64,000 nucleotides of DNA from Chrysaora quinquecirrha (GCA_014526335.1 JACTAT010000006.1:5466548-5530547), one strand, 5' to 3'; counted from the first letter of the stretch, positions 21,894-33,244 are shown. Made by a program: numbers and translations. The notes: a model not told the origin generated them from the sequence alone.

Positions 21894-22805
21894 TACCCAT
21901 CATAAAATGTTGCATAAATGTTGATCAACTTGTAAACGATATTACAAGTTTATTGTCCATGCAAAGGCTGTCACAGGCCTACACAGGCAGGATGCTTGAT
22001 TAGCTAAGTCTCAAAAGCAAAGAATTAACCTTTGCTTAGCGATGAGCACTACGTTGGTATATGGAGAGAATTGTTGTAGCGTTCCTGAGAGATGGGCCAG
22101 CATAATTTTATCTCAGGCAGACAGTGTATTGAGCTCGCTCATTTGAAAAAAATTGTTCTCTGAGCCAAAAGCCTGGTACAATTCCGTTTCAACATCAAGA
22201 TCATCTTCATCGATATTGTGCAAATAATTTTGCAACTTGAAGCGAGTCTTATCTGGGATAATTAAAAATCTAGCATAATTGTGGCATAATTTTGAAATTA
22301 TTTTATCAAAAGTCATGGCTCCGTTGATAAGTGTTTAACTAATCTTGTTTTGTCTGAATGCAAATAATTGACACCCATTGTGTGTCTATTACTGTGTGAA
22401 TAACTTGTGACGCCATCTCTCCTGTCATATCACTGGGGGTGGCAACGCCCGTTAATGATGTCTGTTTTTGAATGTATTTGATTTATTAAGTTCTTTGTTG
22501 GCAAAGTTAATTTCCTAAAATAGGTCCGTAAGCAAAAATATAAGTAAAGTCATTGGAATAACATGGAAATAAGATATTTATATGCATGTTAGATTACTGA
22601 TTCATTATTACTTACGTAAGTCCGTTGTAAACGAAAGGACTAGCCTTTTCCTGTTATTCATAATTCTGATTGGTGGAAACATTTAACAATAGCTCAGTTT
22701 TTTGGAGATATATACAGAATGAATTGTAAGAATTATCAGATTGTTCGAGATCGTATTTGAGATTGTGTAATATTGTAAGATCATAGACTGTTAGATTAAC
22801 ACAAA
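21894..22805. other. no recognisable gene
   Basis: AT-rich. A minus frame at 22113-22316 (67 codons) gives an acidic helix-rich peptide with no recognised domain. It may belong to a decayed transposase of the preceding repeat, but nothing shows it. The 100 bases before 22806 would include the promoter side of the hAT gene; no terminal repeat was identified. Confidence 0.35.
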
Positions 22806-24630
22806 ATGAAGAAGGCAGGTAAATCAAAACCTTACGAGCAGAAGTTCAGAGACGAGTGGTTGTTGTATGCAAATAGAAAAAAATGGCTTGATAAAACAAA
22901 AAAGAATAGTGAGATAACACCGAAACTCAGCGTCATAACGCAACACAAAAAGAGCAATCAACATCAAGGTTTTCTGTCAAGTTCCTCTAGCACTAATGAA
23001 GTGGCATCATATTTTCAGAAAAAATTAAATATTAACAAAGAAACCAAAAGAACAGAGCTTATGATTGCAGCATTCATAGTTGATCACAACATTCTGTTTA
23101 GGTTGATGGATCATTTATCAGAAGTTTTGCCAAGGGCCCTTCATGACTCAGCAATAGCAAAAGAATTCACTTTCAAAAGAACAGAAGCCACCTGTTTAGC
23201 ATACCATGTTTTAGGAGAAGAATTCAAGACTGCAGTAGTAAAAGATATCATGAACACAAAACACTTCTCAGTTATTATTGATGAATCAACCGATCGTTCC
23301 ACAACTAAATCATTGGCTGTTGCTGTGAAGTATTTTTCAATGAAAACTGAAAGTGTTCATACAAAGCTCTTGAATCTGATTCCTGTTGCTTCTGGAACAG
23401 CAGAAGATCTATTTGAGATGCTAAGCACAGTGCTTCAAAAGAATCATCTCAGTTTGGAAAACCTCCTTTGATTCTCTGCTGACACAACAATATAATGTTC
23501 GGAAGCAACAATTCAATTGTAACACGTATCAAAGAAGCCAGCCCATCTTGTCTTGTTGTGAAATGTGTGTGCCATTCAACTGCACTCAGTGTTAGCCACG
23601 CTTCGAAAGTATTGCCAAGAAGCATTGACCAATTGATTTGAGACATTTATAATTATTATTCGCAATCAGCAAAGAGAATGGATAAATTTAAAGAATTTTA
23701 AGAGTTTACAGACACTCCACAACACAGAATTCTACGATTCTATGATATAAGATGACTGTCTCTAGGAGCGTCCGTAGGTAGAATTCTAGAGCAATGGTCT
23801 GCATTAACTTTGTTCTTCCATAGACAGTGCTTAATTGACAGAATTCAAGCGTCAGAAAAGATCGCTGTAGAGTTGGGATGCATTCTTAACAAGTTTTACA
23901 TTACATTCCTTGATTTTATATTCTATCTCACAAATAAATTGAACACACTGTTTCAAAGTCAAAGCCCCAAAATTCACCAGGTCTACACAGACTGGATTTC
24001 TGTATATAAGTTGGTAGTTTCTTGTTTCTTAAGAAGAGACATCATTAGGTGCTCGGACAGCAAGTTGTTCAGTCTGGATCCGGGAAATCAGGCCTTTCAT
24101 GTTGAGCTGCATCAAGTCTACTTTGGTAGCAATATCACAAAAATCATGCTATGCGTGACCTCAGGTTTCTACAACCACAAGTTGCAATCTCTGGTGAAAT
24201 AGCATCCATCGTTCCTTTGTTGGAAAATTTGCCAGACATTATTGAACAAGAACTTCACCAAGAACTGGACATGCAATGGTGACAAATGGCGATGGAAAGT
24301 GAAGTTCGATACATGCTAACAGGGCCCAATGGTGAATCAATAAATGTGACAGAGTTCTGGGTCAAAAAATTGGTAAGAAAGATGGATACGCACTGGTATC
24401 ATTACTAGCTAAAAAGCTGCTTTCCTTTCCTGTTTGCAATGCTGCCTGTGAGCGGATTTTTTCCCAAGTAAATTTATTTAAAACAAACCAACAAAATAGA
24501 TTCACTGTCCCTGGTGTTGCAGCCCACCTGTTTGCTAAAGATGGGATCCAAGAAGGTGAAGAGAACAACTGTACCAACTTTGAACCAGCAAAGTCCAGGA
24601 AGAAAAAAATTGAAGCTATTGACATTGTAT
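22806..24630 (+). pseudogene. hAT superfamily transposase
   Basis: A 221-codon frame from the ATG at 22806 starts with a basic region (no complete BED finger), then FTFKRTEATCLAYHVLG, FSVIIDESTDRSTTKSLAVA and LLNLIPVASGTAEDLFE. After a frame break at about 23469 the same protein continues (IMFGSNNSIVTRIKEASP, CVCHSTALSVSHASKVLP, then RILEQWSALTLFF), and near 24420 comes the dimerisation end CNAACERIFSQVNLFKTNQQ with VAAHLFAKDGI. The DExxD catalytic motif, the late CxxH-like element and the ERxFS motif define hAT. I see at least five breaks (23470, 23640, 23700, 24200, 24280). Length fits a 600-residue transposase. It is a different lineage from the pseudogene at 18190-20978. Confidence 0.8.
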
Positions 24631-24896
24631 GAATTATTCATGTTCTCTATTATATTCAAACCTGCCTGTTACAAATTGATCAACAGTGGAAAATACTCAT
24701 TCCATAGCCTGTACACAGATCAATTAGAAAAGAAAATAAAGGTTGTATTTCAACCTTAAAAACATATAAAATTCAGGTGATGTTTTACACCTCCAAAAAT
24801 GTAAAATTTCCATTAAAACCAATTGCAAATTTTAAAGATTAAAGCATCAGAGGTAATAATAAAATTATTGTAACACATTGTCTCACCTCAAGATAA

Positions 24897-25124
24897 TTGC
24901 ATCATTCAATATTACAAGAGGGAACAACTGCTATTCTTCCTGGCCATTACACAGCTTACCTACCCAATCAATACATGCCTGGTTGTGTCGGGAAAGATGA
25001 TTGTGGTTTGTTAAATGCCTGCTGTCATGCGTTTCATGAGAAATGTGTCTCAAGTTTAATTTGTCCCATCTGCTATCTTTATTTCAGGACTGTGGTAAGA
25101 AAGCATAATAAAAAACGAGTCTGA
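24897..25124 (+). CDS. short ORF with a RING-like Cys/His cluster
   Basis: A 75-codon frame holds DDCGLLNACCHAFHEKC, then CPICYLYFRTV. The spacing C-x(n)-C-C-H-AFH-x2-C-x(n)-CPIC is that of the second half of a RING finger, with the first CxxC pair altered or absent. A RING would suggest ubiquitin-ligase-type zinc binding, but the fragment is too short to show function. It starts in AT-rich sequence with no visible promoter and may be one exon or a decayed transposon-borne RING gene. Confidence 0.35.
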   Translation: MHHSILQEGTTAILPGHYTAYLPNQYMPGCVGKDDCGLLNACCHAFHEKCVSSLICPICYLYFRTVVRKHNKKRV

Positions 25125-25394
25125 AAATCAGACTTGTGATGACAGTGCATCAGATATCAACAGCATAAATGAAGATTTTCTACAACACAATGATATGCTT
25201 AATCCTTCTGTTTGAAAATGAAACCACCAGATCCACATGCTACAGAAAATCATCAACTAGATCCCCAAATGGCCTAAGCGTAGATGCCAGAGTTCTTGGG
25301 ACTCTTTATTTTCTGACTTGGCAATGTTTCCTTCTGAGAATTCATATCAACCTCTGTGTCAAAATGAAAGTATTTCCTTGGCCAATAGCTAAAA

Positions 25395-26000
25395 TGACAT
25401 TTCTTTAGAAATTTCACATTTTCCTCCATAAGAGATTACAATCCCTCCATTTTCAATAATTGCAGATACTGAAATCACGTTCTTTTTTAGTTCAGTAACA
25501 TGGAGAACCTTTTCAAACTTGATATTTCTATGACCATTGTTTTTTAATTTACATTTCACTATTATTCCCTCGTGCTGGACCATATCAGCTTCACTGGATT
25601 CCATATGTTTTAATGCCTCTGAATCTATAATCCAGGTTATCCTTACTTGTTCTAACAGATAGTGCATCTGCTAGCATTAGTGTTTGCATTGTATTGTCTG
25701 ATGGTTTTCTGGGGCCATTATTTCCGCTACCTCTTCTTTTTGCCTTTGGATTTCGGTTTGCTCCAGCAGTCTTTTGACAAGTGTCAAGATTTATTGCAGT
25801 AAAAACATATTCTGTTTAAATATACCAACAGTGAGAGCATTTTCAGACATCCGTTATTCTGCTATTGGACTTCAATCAGCTTGTGTTAGTATCAGATATT
25901 TTGCTTTTTCCCATGACAACTCAGCTTCTCCAATTGTGTCCAGTGTTGTACCATAGTCAATAGAAAAACCCTGGTCTGGAAGGCTGTCTAAGATCAAAGG
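25395..26000 (-). pseudogene. Copia (Ty1) gag-protease remnant
   Basis: Minus strand, in order: a UBN2-type gag end (LLILDSLPDQGFSIDYG, about 25990-25940), a zinc knuckle with the spacing C-x2-C-x4-H-x4-C (CFYCNKS, HLSKDC, with a stop between) at about 25760-25810, and the protease/pre-integrase region WIIDSEALKHM, VLHVTELKKNVISVSAI. In Copia elements the protease motif is DSG; here it is DSE, so the catalytic site is altered. Integrase, RT and RNase H are absent; the copy is cut near 25395 and has several stops. Confidence 0.75.
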
Positions 26001-26229
26001 ATCTGAAGCACAAGATCACATGTTGAAATTGCCTGTCACGTGACAATAACCATGCACACTGAAGTAAGAACACATTAGAAGAATGGCATCTTCCAGCAAA
26101 GGTCATCATTCTTCTCATCTTTTAAACAAATCTCTTGAAATTACAAACACTTGGGACAAAGTCTTAGATGTTATCTTAGAAGCCCTAGAGTTGGAAGAAG
26201 ACTTGCAGATTGCTTTTGAAAATGAAGTA
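26001..26229. other. unassigned stretch before the MITE
   Basis: Contains a 50-codon plus-strand frame (26083-26235, beginning MASSSKGHHSSHLL) that runs into the first bases of the MITE. No domain; treated as doubtful. Confidence 0.3.
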
Positions 26230-26778
26230 CACTAAGGGGACAAAAGTGTTGAAACACCTGACTTAAAATGGCGGCAAACAGTGGCTTAGGGCAAGAAAAT
26301 AAAATTTACAAGCAAGAAAATTTACAAAAAAAAGCTAGGTGGCTCAGGAGCCTCTATGCACTTACTCAAGATCGTTTTGTGCAATATAATCTTCGACTTC
26401 TTCTCGCTAACTTCTTTTTCAAGTAATAATTTTAACATGACAGAAAAGTTTAAACTATTTTGCTTTGAAACACTAAAAAATTTCTAATAAACAGTCAAGA
26501 GAGCAGTTATTTCATCGCTGTTCTCTTAGCCAACTCGTGAAATATTTTCCAGCAAATTTTGAAAACACCGCTTCAAGTTTTTGATCGTTTTTTAAGAAAA
26601 GTAACAAGCAAAGCCTTCACTCTTTAGTTTAATTGAAAGTTAGTGAAATTGGCAAACATGGTGCACAGAGGCTCCTGAGCCGCTGTAGCTTTGTTATGTA
26701 AATTTTCTTGTTTCACCCCTAGGCCATTGTTTGCCGCCATTTTAAGTCAGGCGTTTCCATAGTTTTGTCTCCTTTGTG
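26230..26778. mobile_element. 549-bp MITE with TA target duplication (Tc1/mariner-type)
   Basis: TA at 26228-26229 and 26779-26780 flank ends CACTAAGGGGACAAAA and, on the other strand, CACAAAGGAGACAAAA. The arms continue for over 120 bp as inverted copies through CTGACTTAAAATGGCGGC and GGCTCAGGAGCCTC. TA duplication plus a CAC-type end is the Tc1/mariner signature. No transposase inside. A one-armed relative lies at 8556-8745. Confidence 0.8.
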
Positions 26779-26780
26779 TA

Positions 26781-27127
26781 GCTAAGGCTGAGGTAATAAA
26801 TCTTAATAAGTGAATGTTATTTCGATTAGGTCAGTATCCCAGGTTGTCTTTTTCGGGAAGGTTAGAAACGAACTGCCATAATAGGCATCAAGGTTTCTTA
26901 TCTGTAACTTTGTATGTATTATATTGTGTAGAGGCTGTTTTAATTCAAGCTGAAGTCAGGTTTATGTTATCTTTCGTTTTTCATTTTAGGCTATAAGTGA
27001 AAAGAAAACATGCAGTCGGTGAGGATAAGTGTGTGAGAATGAAGAAAGTCTAAAAGACACATTTTAAAACAAAAAACGGGCAGTGCGTCTAGATAAGATT
27101 TGATCAAAGCTATTCCAATTGACAAAC
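26781..27127. other. no recognisable gene
   Basis: AT-rich filler between the MITE and the TTAA elements; two 60-codon frames without domains. Confidence 0.35.
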
Positions 27128-27131
27128 TTAA

Positions 27132-27280
27132 CCCTATCAGTACTGGGGTATTTTGGATCGATGTTCTGGGGGGAGGCATTTTTCACCCCGCGTAGTTATC
27201 TTAGAAACTATACATAATAGGATAACAAAACTTGGTACAAAGTATCTCTTGGTAATGGGCATTCTAAATATAGCTTTGAA
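27132..27280 (+). repeat. left end of a third TTAA-type element
   Basis: TTAA (27128-27131) then CCCTATCAGTACTGGGG, followed by about 130 bp homologous to the left part of the element at 27650-28493 (AACTTGGTACAAAGTAT and flanking blocks). It stops where the shared segment 27281-27645 starts, so this copy is truncated or continues as that segment. Confidence 0.6.
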
Positions 27281-27645
27281 ATTCTTCTTGAATGCTTCTG
27301 TCGTTTCCTGTCTTTTGGATGATGTTTTTGTTCTTTCAAATATAAATATATGAAATGAGTTAAACTCGACTAAGCTGGTAGGCTTGTTGTTTATAAATGG
27401 TGTCAACTTATCTATCTCAGTAATATATAAATATTGCGATAAATTTGACAAGGACTTTATCTGTGTTTTGTTAATTTGTAATGGTTGCTACTCTTGAATA
27501 TCCTTTTGTTAGATGTTAAGTTGACAGTCATAAATTGCCTACACTATTAGGTCTGTTCACAACTTTGGTCAGGCAATGTTCTGAAAGGTATTTGCTACTT
27601 GTACCAAATGCTAACAAATTTAGAGTTATTTTTACAGACACTTGT
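27281..27645 (+). repeat. segment shared in inverted orientation with 21528-21893
   Basis: Matches the reverse complement of 21528-21893 over its full length with scattered differences. It lies between a TTAA-element left end and a complete TTAA element, suggesting it is internal sequence of a longer, composite element. Confidence 0.65.
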
Positions 27646-27649
27646 TTAA

Positions 27650-28493
27650 CCCTATCACTACTTGGGTATTTCGGATTGACTTTGTACTGGGGAGTTATCT
27701 CAGAGACTCATCAGGATAGGATAACCAAACTTGGTACAAAGTATGTCCTAGTAGTTGGAAATCTAAATGTAGCTGTGAAATTTAATTAGTCACGTGACAT
27801 GTTGCTAGGCAACGTTTTTTGGTGATTTTTTATGGGAAAGCTACTGTTTTTATAGAGTAATATTGTTCTAAAGCAGTGATAATTATTTTATATTCAAAAA
27901 GAAATGATATTCTAGCCAATATTTTCTAATTTTCAAGAAATCGCACAAAATTTTTACAAATAATCAATATTTCTTACTTTGTGTTGGGTACACTTAAAAG
28001 TCAGCATTCGTTATTCTGATGAAATAGGCATGTTAATAGCCATAATTGTATATTTTCGTATTGCTTAGGGTTTGCCTTTTGTGCAAGAAGCATTCCTCGA
28101 AAATTTTTACCAACATTATAAGATTTATGATGTCATAAAGATGTATGACGTCATACACATAATAATTAAAAGATACGAAATAAAGTAAACAAATTTTATA
28201 TCATATAAAAGCCCTTGATTAGATGAGTTGATTGGTGTATGTATCGTTTTGATTGGCCATTCAACTGTAGATTTATAAGCAGAAATGTGAATTTATTTGT
28301 CACTGCCTTGCAAATATGGGCATCCTGTGGTCACGTGACTAATTAAATTGTACCGAACTTTATGTCACCATGTAGAGTATCAAATTTTAATAATAGTCAG
28401 CAAGTTCTATCCTTATGAATGCCTCCATTTTTATGCTACAGTAGAATGTTTGGTTGGGGGGGGCGAAAAATGCCACCCCCAGTACAAATAAGG
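27650..28493 (+). mobile_element. 844-bp TTAA-type non-autonomous element, copy 2
   Basis: TTAA at both sides (27646-27649 and 28494-28497). Ends CCCTATCACTACTTGGG and, on the other strand, CCTTATTTGTACTGGGG. Internal inverted pair AATTTAATTAGTCACGTGAC (27779-27798 and its complement near 28332-28351). A GTATGACGTCATAC palindrome lies at 28143-28156. Homologous in reverse to 21016-21523 but longer. No coding capacity. Confidence 0.75.
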
Positions 28494-28497
28494 TTAA

Positions 28498-28698
28498 TGC
28501 TCTTGTAGAAAAGGCAACACAAATTGCAGGAAGAAACAGTTTTTTTTCTAGAAAGACTCACCGGAGAAATTGCAGCATTTAGGACCTGTTTTTCTGAGAA
28601 TTCCAGTATCTTTAAAGAGTTTTCCCTCATATATTCTGCATTTCAAAAGAGCGGTAATTCAGAAAAATTCTATTCAACATTTTATGGAAAGATAGTTC
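28498..28698. other. no recognisable gene
   Basis: A 60-codon plus-strand reading begins ALVEKATQIAGRN but has no recognised domain. Confidence 0.3.
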
Positions 28699-28719
28699 TA
28701 TAATAATAATAATAATATA
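28699..28719. repeat. AAT microsatellite, 3' tail of the LINE
   Basis: Six units of AAT on the plus strand (ATT on the LINE strand) directly after the 3' UTR. Serves as the terminal repeat of the LINE. Confidence 0.7.
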
Positions 28720-28839
28720 GTAGATAAGGGAGCGAAGGCCATGTGGCCTATACAGCCCTGGGTTACTAAAATTTACTTAAATTCAAATCTACTGTAAAAC
28801 TTGTAATCATCTTACAATTTTTCGAATCCTTCTATTGAT

Positions 28840-31610
28840 GAACTATTTATTTACTGTATTCCAGTTAAGAGTATTCCAGTCATTCACCACTCTTTGAGAG
28901 AAAAAATTCTTTCTGATATTTGACCTGCTTCTCTTTTTAAAAAATTTCCAGTTATGACCCCTTGTAAAGTTCTGCCTTACTTCGAAGAACAAAGATGAGT
29001 CTGTGTCTATATAACCATTCAGAATTTTGAATGTAAGAATCATATCACCACGTTGCCGCCTGTATTCTAACGATGGCAAATTCAATATGCGAAGACGATC
29101 TCCATATGCAAGGTTTTTAATGGAGCTCACTAGTTTTGTTGCCCTTCTTTGTACAGCTTCTATTGCTTTAATATGTTTGATAAGATATGGATGCCAAATC
29201 GCTCCAGCACTTTCCAGCAGAGGACGAACAAGGCTCTTGTATAATGACAGAAATACATTTTATCAATAAATTTAAATGTTCTCTTAATGGATCCCAAAAC
29301 ACCATTGGCTTTCTTTATACTCTCAGCTACTTGCTTATCAAATTTAAGATTTTTGTCAATATATACACCTAGATCTTTAACGTCAGTTGCTTCTTTTATT
29401 TTAATTTCTGTATCCTTGTCTTCATCTCGAAGATAGTAGTCAATTTGTCTTTCGTATTTACCGCCAATTTGAAGAACATGACATTTATCACCGTTTAATG
29501 GTAGCTGCCAGTCGTTAGACCATTTGTCGATATTTGATATATCAGACTGAATTCTAGCTTCATTGTTAATGCTCGAAGAATAAAGTTTTAAATCGTCTGC
29601 AAACATCTTTACACCACAGTTATATACATGATCTGGCAAATCATTAACGTACAAAAGAAATAGCAAGGGTCCCAACACGCTGCCCTGTGGAACTCCACTC
29701 AATACATTACTCCACTTTGATTTATATCCGTTTAATAATACACGCTGTTTTCGATTCTCTAAAATGATTTAATCCAGTTAAAAACATTTCCATTAATTCC
29801 ATAAGACCGTACTTTATGCAGTAAACGCTGATGGGGTACCGAATCAAATGCTTTTGAAAATCGAAATAAACTATATCAACAGAATCTCCATCATCAAGAC
29901 TAGTAGTCACTTCTTCTAAGAATTCTAGGAGTTGAGAAACACAAGATCGTTTGCTTCGAAATCCGAACTGGTCAGAGGATAACAGGCTGTACTGTTCTAA
30001 GTGAGTCATAATATTTGATTTTATAATTCTTTCTAATACTCGACAGACTAATGAAGTTAGACTGATAGGTCTGTAGTTCTCTTTTGCGTTCTTATTGCCT
30101 TTTTTGTAGACAGGAGTAACATTTGCTATTCTCCATGCTTTTGGAACTATGCCTGTATCAAGGCTACTTTTAAATATAAGGTAAAGTGGATAGGCAATAA
30201 CTTCTGCTGTTTCTTTTAATATTCTCGGATGAATACAATCAGGTCCGGGAGATTTCGATGGATTCAGTGATTTCAGGTTCTCAAGAACCATTTCTTCATT
30301 AACTTCAATATCATTTAAGAATTGTCCATTATGGATTGCTGGAAACTTCGGGGTGTTATGTAAATTTTCTTTTGTGAAGACAGAACTGAAGAAATCATTC
30401 AGAAGATCAACCTTTTCCTGTTCCGTAGTGGTATAATTGTTTTCATCCAGTTTTAAATCAGGAACTTTTGTTTTAGACTTCATTTCTGAGTTTGCATAAC
30501 TCCAATAATTTTTATTATTCACTTTTATCGTTGCTGCAATACCTTTTTCATAGTTTTTTATACCATTACGCACAGCTTTTTTCGCAGTTTTACTTTGGAG
30601 CTTATACCTCTCATAGTCCTTCCCTGTCTTAGTTACCATCCATCTTTTATACGCATTGTGCTTCTTTTTCAGAGCTTTAAGAATACTATGATTTATCCAT
30701 GCTGGTTGTGTATGAGCCGTTCGTTTAGATTTTGTAATATGTTTCGGGATACACTGATCCATTGCACTTGTTAGCTTTGTTTCAAAGTTTTTCATCATAT
30801 AGTCTGGGGGCGTCGATACTATTTAGTTCATTACAAAGGGAAACATAATCACCACGATCAAATCTGTACCGTTTTGATTCTGAATGAGGACTGTGATCGA
30901 GAGTAACCTCAACTGTATATTCCATTTCTATCATAAGATGATTGCTAGAACCTAGGGGATCTCTGTATTCTAGCTTTTGAACCCAGTAGGCATCATTTGA
31001 AAATATTAGATCCAGACAATTTGATGTTTGGTTCTCTCTGTGTCTTGTCAGCTGGTCAACATGCTGTATAAGAAAGCAATCGTCAATAGTCTCTAAAAAT
31101 ATACTAGCTGGATGGTTTGTATTAGCGAATGATAAATGATTAACCCAGTCTATATCTGGATAGTTGAAGTCTCCAAAAATTAATATTCTAGCATCAGACC
31201 TGCATTCTGTTACCATTTTCACGAGACTTGTCACATTTTCATGGTCGTTTATAGAGGGACTTCTGTATACCACTCCACAGACCAGCTTGTCTGTTTTATT
31301 TAGAAAAATCTCTACGAAGACGGAATCAACGGAATCTACACTATAGTTTAGTTGCCTTACCTTCAAGTTGTCTTTTAGGTAAAGGGCAACTCCTCTTGAC
31401 TCCGACCTGCCAATGTTCGTAAAAAGTTGATAGCCTTTTATCGAATAAAGCGACTCTGTCCAACCAGTATTTGTGGTTTTTGGTAATATTTCTGAAACAG
31501 CACTTATATCAATTTTATACTCAGTTAACTTAATTTCAAGTTCAGGCAGCTTGTTACTGAGAGTATCTGCATTAGTATAAACGCACTTCAGGCTCTGCTT
31601 GTTACTTGCT
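28840..31610 (-). pseudogene. LINE ORF2: AP-like endonuclease and reverse transcriptase
   Basis: Endonuclease part (31610-30782): KCVYTNADTLSNKLPELEI, GWTESLYSIKGYQLFTN, SRGVALYLKDN, ILIFGDFNYPDIDW, and SSNHLMIEMEY, where the catalytic SDH triplet reads SNH. RT part (30798-29160): [94 protein letters not shown]. The thumb end (29130-28843) has LPSLEYRRQRGDMILTFKI, NFTRGHNWK and FFSQRVVNDWN, CR1-type. Frames change near 30790, 29720 and 29145, so the copy is dead. The open frame runs upstream of 31588, overlapping ORF1. Confidence 0.85.
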
Positions 31611-33174
31611 GCAGTTGTTGTGGAGGATATAGGGTTGGTTGTGCTGCTGCTGGCATTTGGATTTCGTAAACTTGTTCAGGCGAATGGGGAGGATAGGTCT
31701 GAGATATGTTTGTTGGGGGTGGTGGCAGGTAATGGAAGGTGGCGTTGGGGTGTATGGTCGTTTGCTGCGGATGATTGATGAGAGGCTGCAGTAGTTTGGT
31801 CAGCTTGGACTCTAAAGTGTTCTCTAAAAAAGACTGCAGATTTTGTTCTGGAAATTGTTGGTTGTTTAATGTTGTTGGTTGGTTTCTGCCATTGACTTTC
31901 CTTTTATGCAAGAAGTTGCACTCCAACCCCTTTTTGCAACCTGCTGTTGTATTGAAAAATCTACATGCATTCACTGTTTTATGTATGAACTTGCAATTGC
32001 TCCTGGTGCAGTTTCCTCTGTTGTAATCCTTGCAAATTTTGTACCAGGGACGCTTTGAATCATCAGTGAACACATTTCTCCTCTCGATTTCAGGGGAAAA
32101 TTCCTGGGAATGGTTGGAATCACCATTTATGACATTCAGCTGGGTAGGAGCATGACGTTCTGGTTGACTTTCAGGTTCTGCAGGTTTCTCTTTGTTTTGA
32201 GGGGGCAATTTGACCTCTTTGCTTTTCTTTTTTGATTCTATCATGCTTACTTTTTCAAAAAGAATTTCGATTTTTTGTTCTTGTTCAAGCAAGCTTGCAG
32301 TCAAATGGTCGATCTTATATTGCAAGCTTACATTGTCTTTTTTCTGTTCGGCATTCTCTTTCATCAATTTCTTAAGGTTGGGCTCAATATTTTTAAAATG
32401 AACTCTGGATACTTTTGGGCTATTTGAAAAGAAGGAGCCCTCAGTATTAAAATCAGAGTCATCAGAAGAATCTTCCGAATAACTTGGATATTTAGCAATA
32501 GAGGAAGTTGGTGCAGGAGGTTTATCAGTATCCTTTATCAAATTTTCAGGATTTTTGACTTCCGAACTTCCGCAGGGGGACACTTCTTCATTTTTTTCGT
32601 CATCAAAATATATTGTGGACAGCTTTCCTTTCTTTTGAGGGTTAGAAGTGATTTGCTTTGCAAATTTCTCTTTCTTGGATGCTTGAATTAACTTATTCCT
32701 CGTTGCTCCCTTTTCTTTCATTGTGATTAGATCTTTGATGATTGGGAATTCAAAATCTATCCATTCGTGGGCAGTGTGGGCAGACACAACAACTGAGTTT
32801 TTCTGGCCTGTCAGATGAAAGGTTTTCCCGAGGATTTTACGAAATTTGTTTTGGCCCTCATTATAATGTAACTCAAGTTTTAATTGCTTTATCTTTGAGT
32901 ATTAAAATCGGTCTTGGACATCTTGAGGTGGGGCTTCCCCTTTTTCATTCTCCCACAGGACAAGAAAAGCATCTTTGTATGTCTCTGAAATAGGCAGGTC
33001 GTGGTAGTACCTGAGATCACAGGCTTCAATCATCTTGATGGAGATCTCTTTGATTGGTAGAGAAATACTACCTCCGCTATTATGAGTGTTAAAACGCAAA
33101 TCTGTTACAAAATTTGCTTTTGAAGCTTTCATGTTTGAGCCCAAACGTCCTTTTTTAACATTTGGGGACCTCAT
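31588..33174 (-). pseudogene. LINE ORF1 with two CCCH zinc fingers and coiled coil
   Basis: One frame of 529 codons, interrupted by a single TAA at about 32899-32901. N-terminal part (to the stop): a basic start and LRYYHDLPISETYKDAFLVL. Central part: acidic/Ser-rich linker, then a helix-rich K/E/Q segment with heptad character (about residues 220-290), followed by two zinc fingers: CKDYNRGNCTRSNCKFIH (C-x7-C-x4-C-x3-H) and CRFFNTTAGCKKGLECNFLH (C-x8-C-x5-C-x3-H), at roughly 31905-32045. The C-terminus is Gln/Pro-rich. ORF1 proteins bind the element RNA; CCCH fingers suit RNA binding. This is not the esterase or CCHC type more often described in this group. The frame ends at 31588, overlapping the start of ORF2 in another frame. 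Confidence 0.75.
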
Positions 33175-33244
33175 GTTTGTAGTAGAATGGCCTAACCACG
33201 ATGTCGACTTCGAAAATTCGATGAATGAGAATTGTTCTTATATA

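Larger units (their letters stand above)
28699..33174 (-). mobile_element. CR1-group LINE, nearly full length (minus strand)
   Basis: From 33174 downward: ORF1 (33174-31588), ORF2 with endonuclease and reverse transcriptase (about 31600-28843), a short 3' UTR, and a 3' microsatellite of ATT units (28699-28719). A 3' microsatellite tail in place of poly(A) is typical of CR1/L2-group LINEs. The ORFs are broken only by one nonsense codon in ORF1 and about three frameshifts in ORF2. No clear target duplication was found; the 5' flank holds a stray piece of the same RT (33245-33327). Confidence 0.85.
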
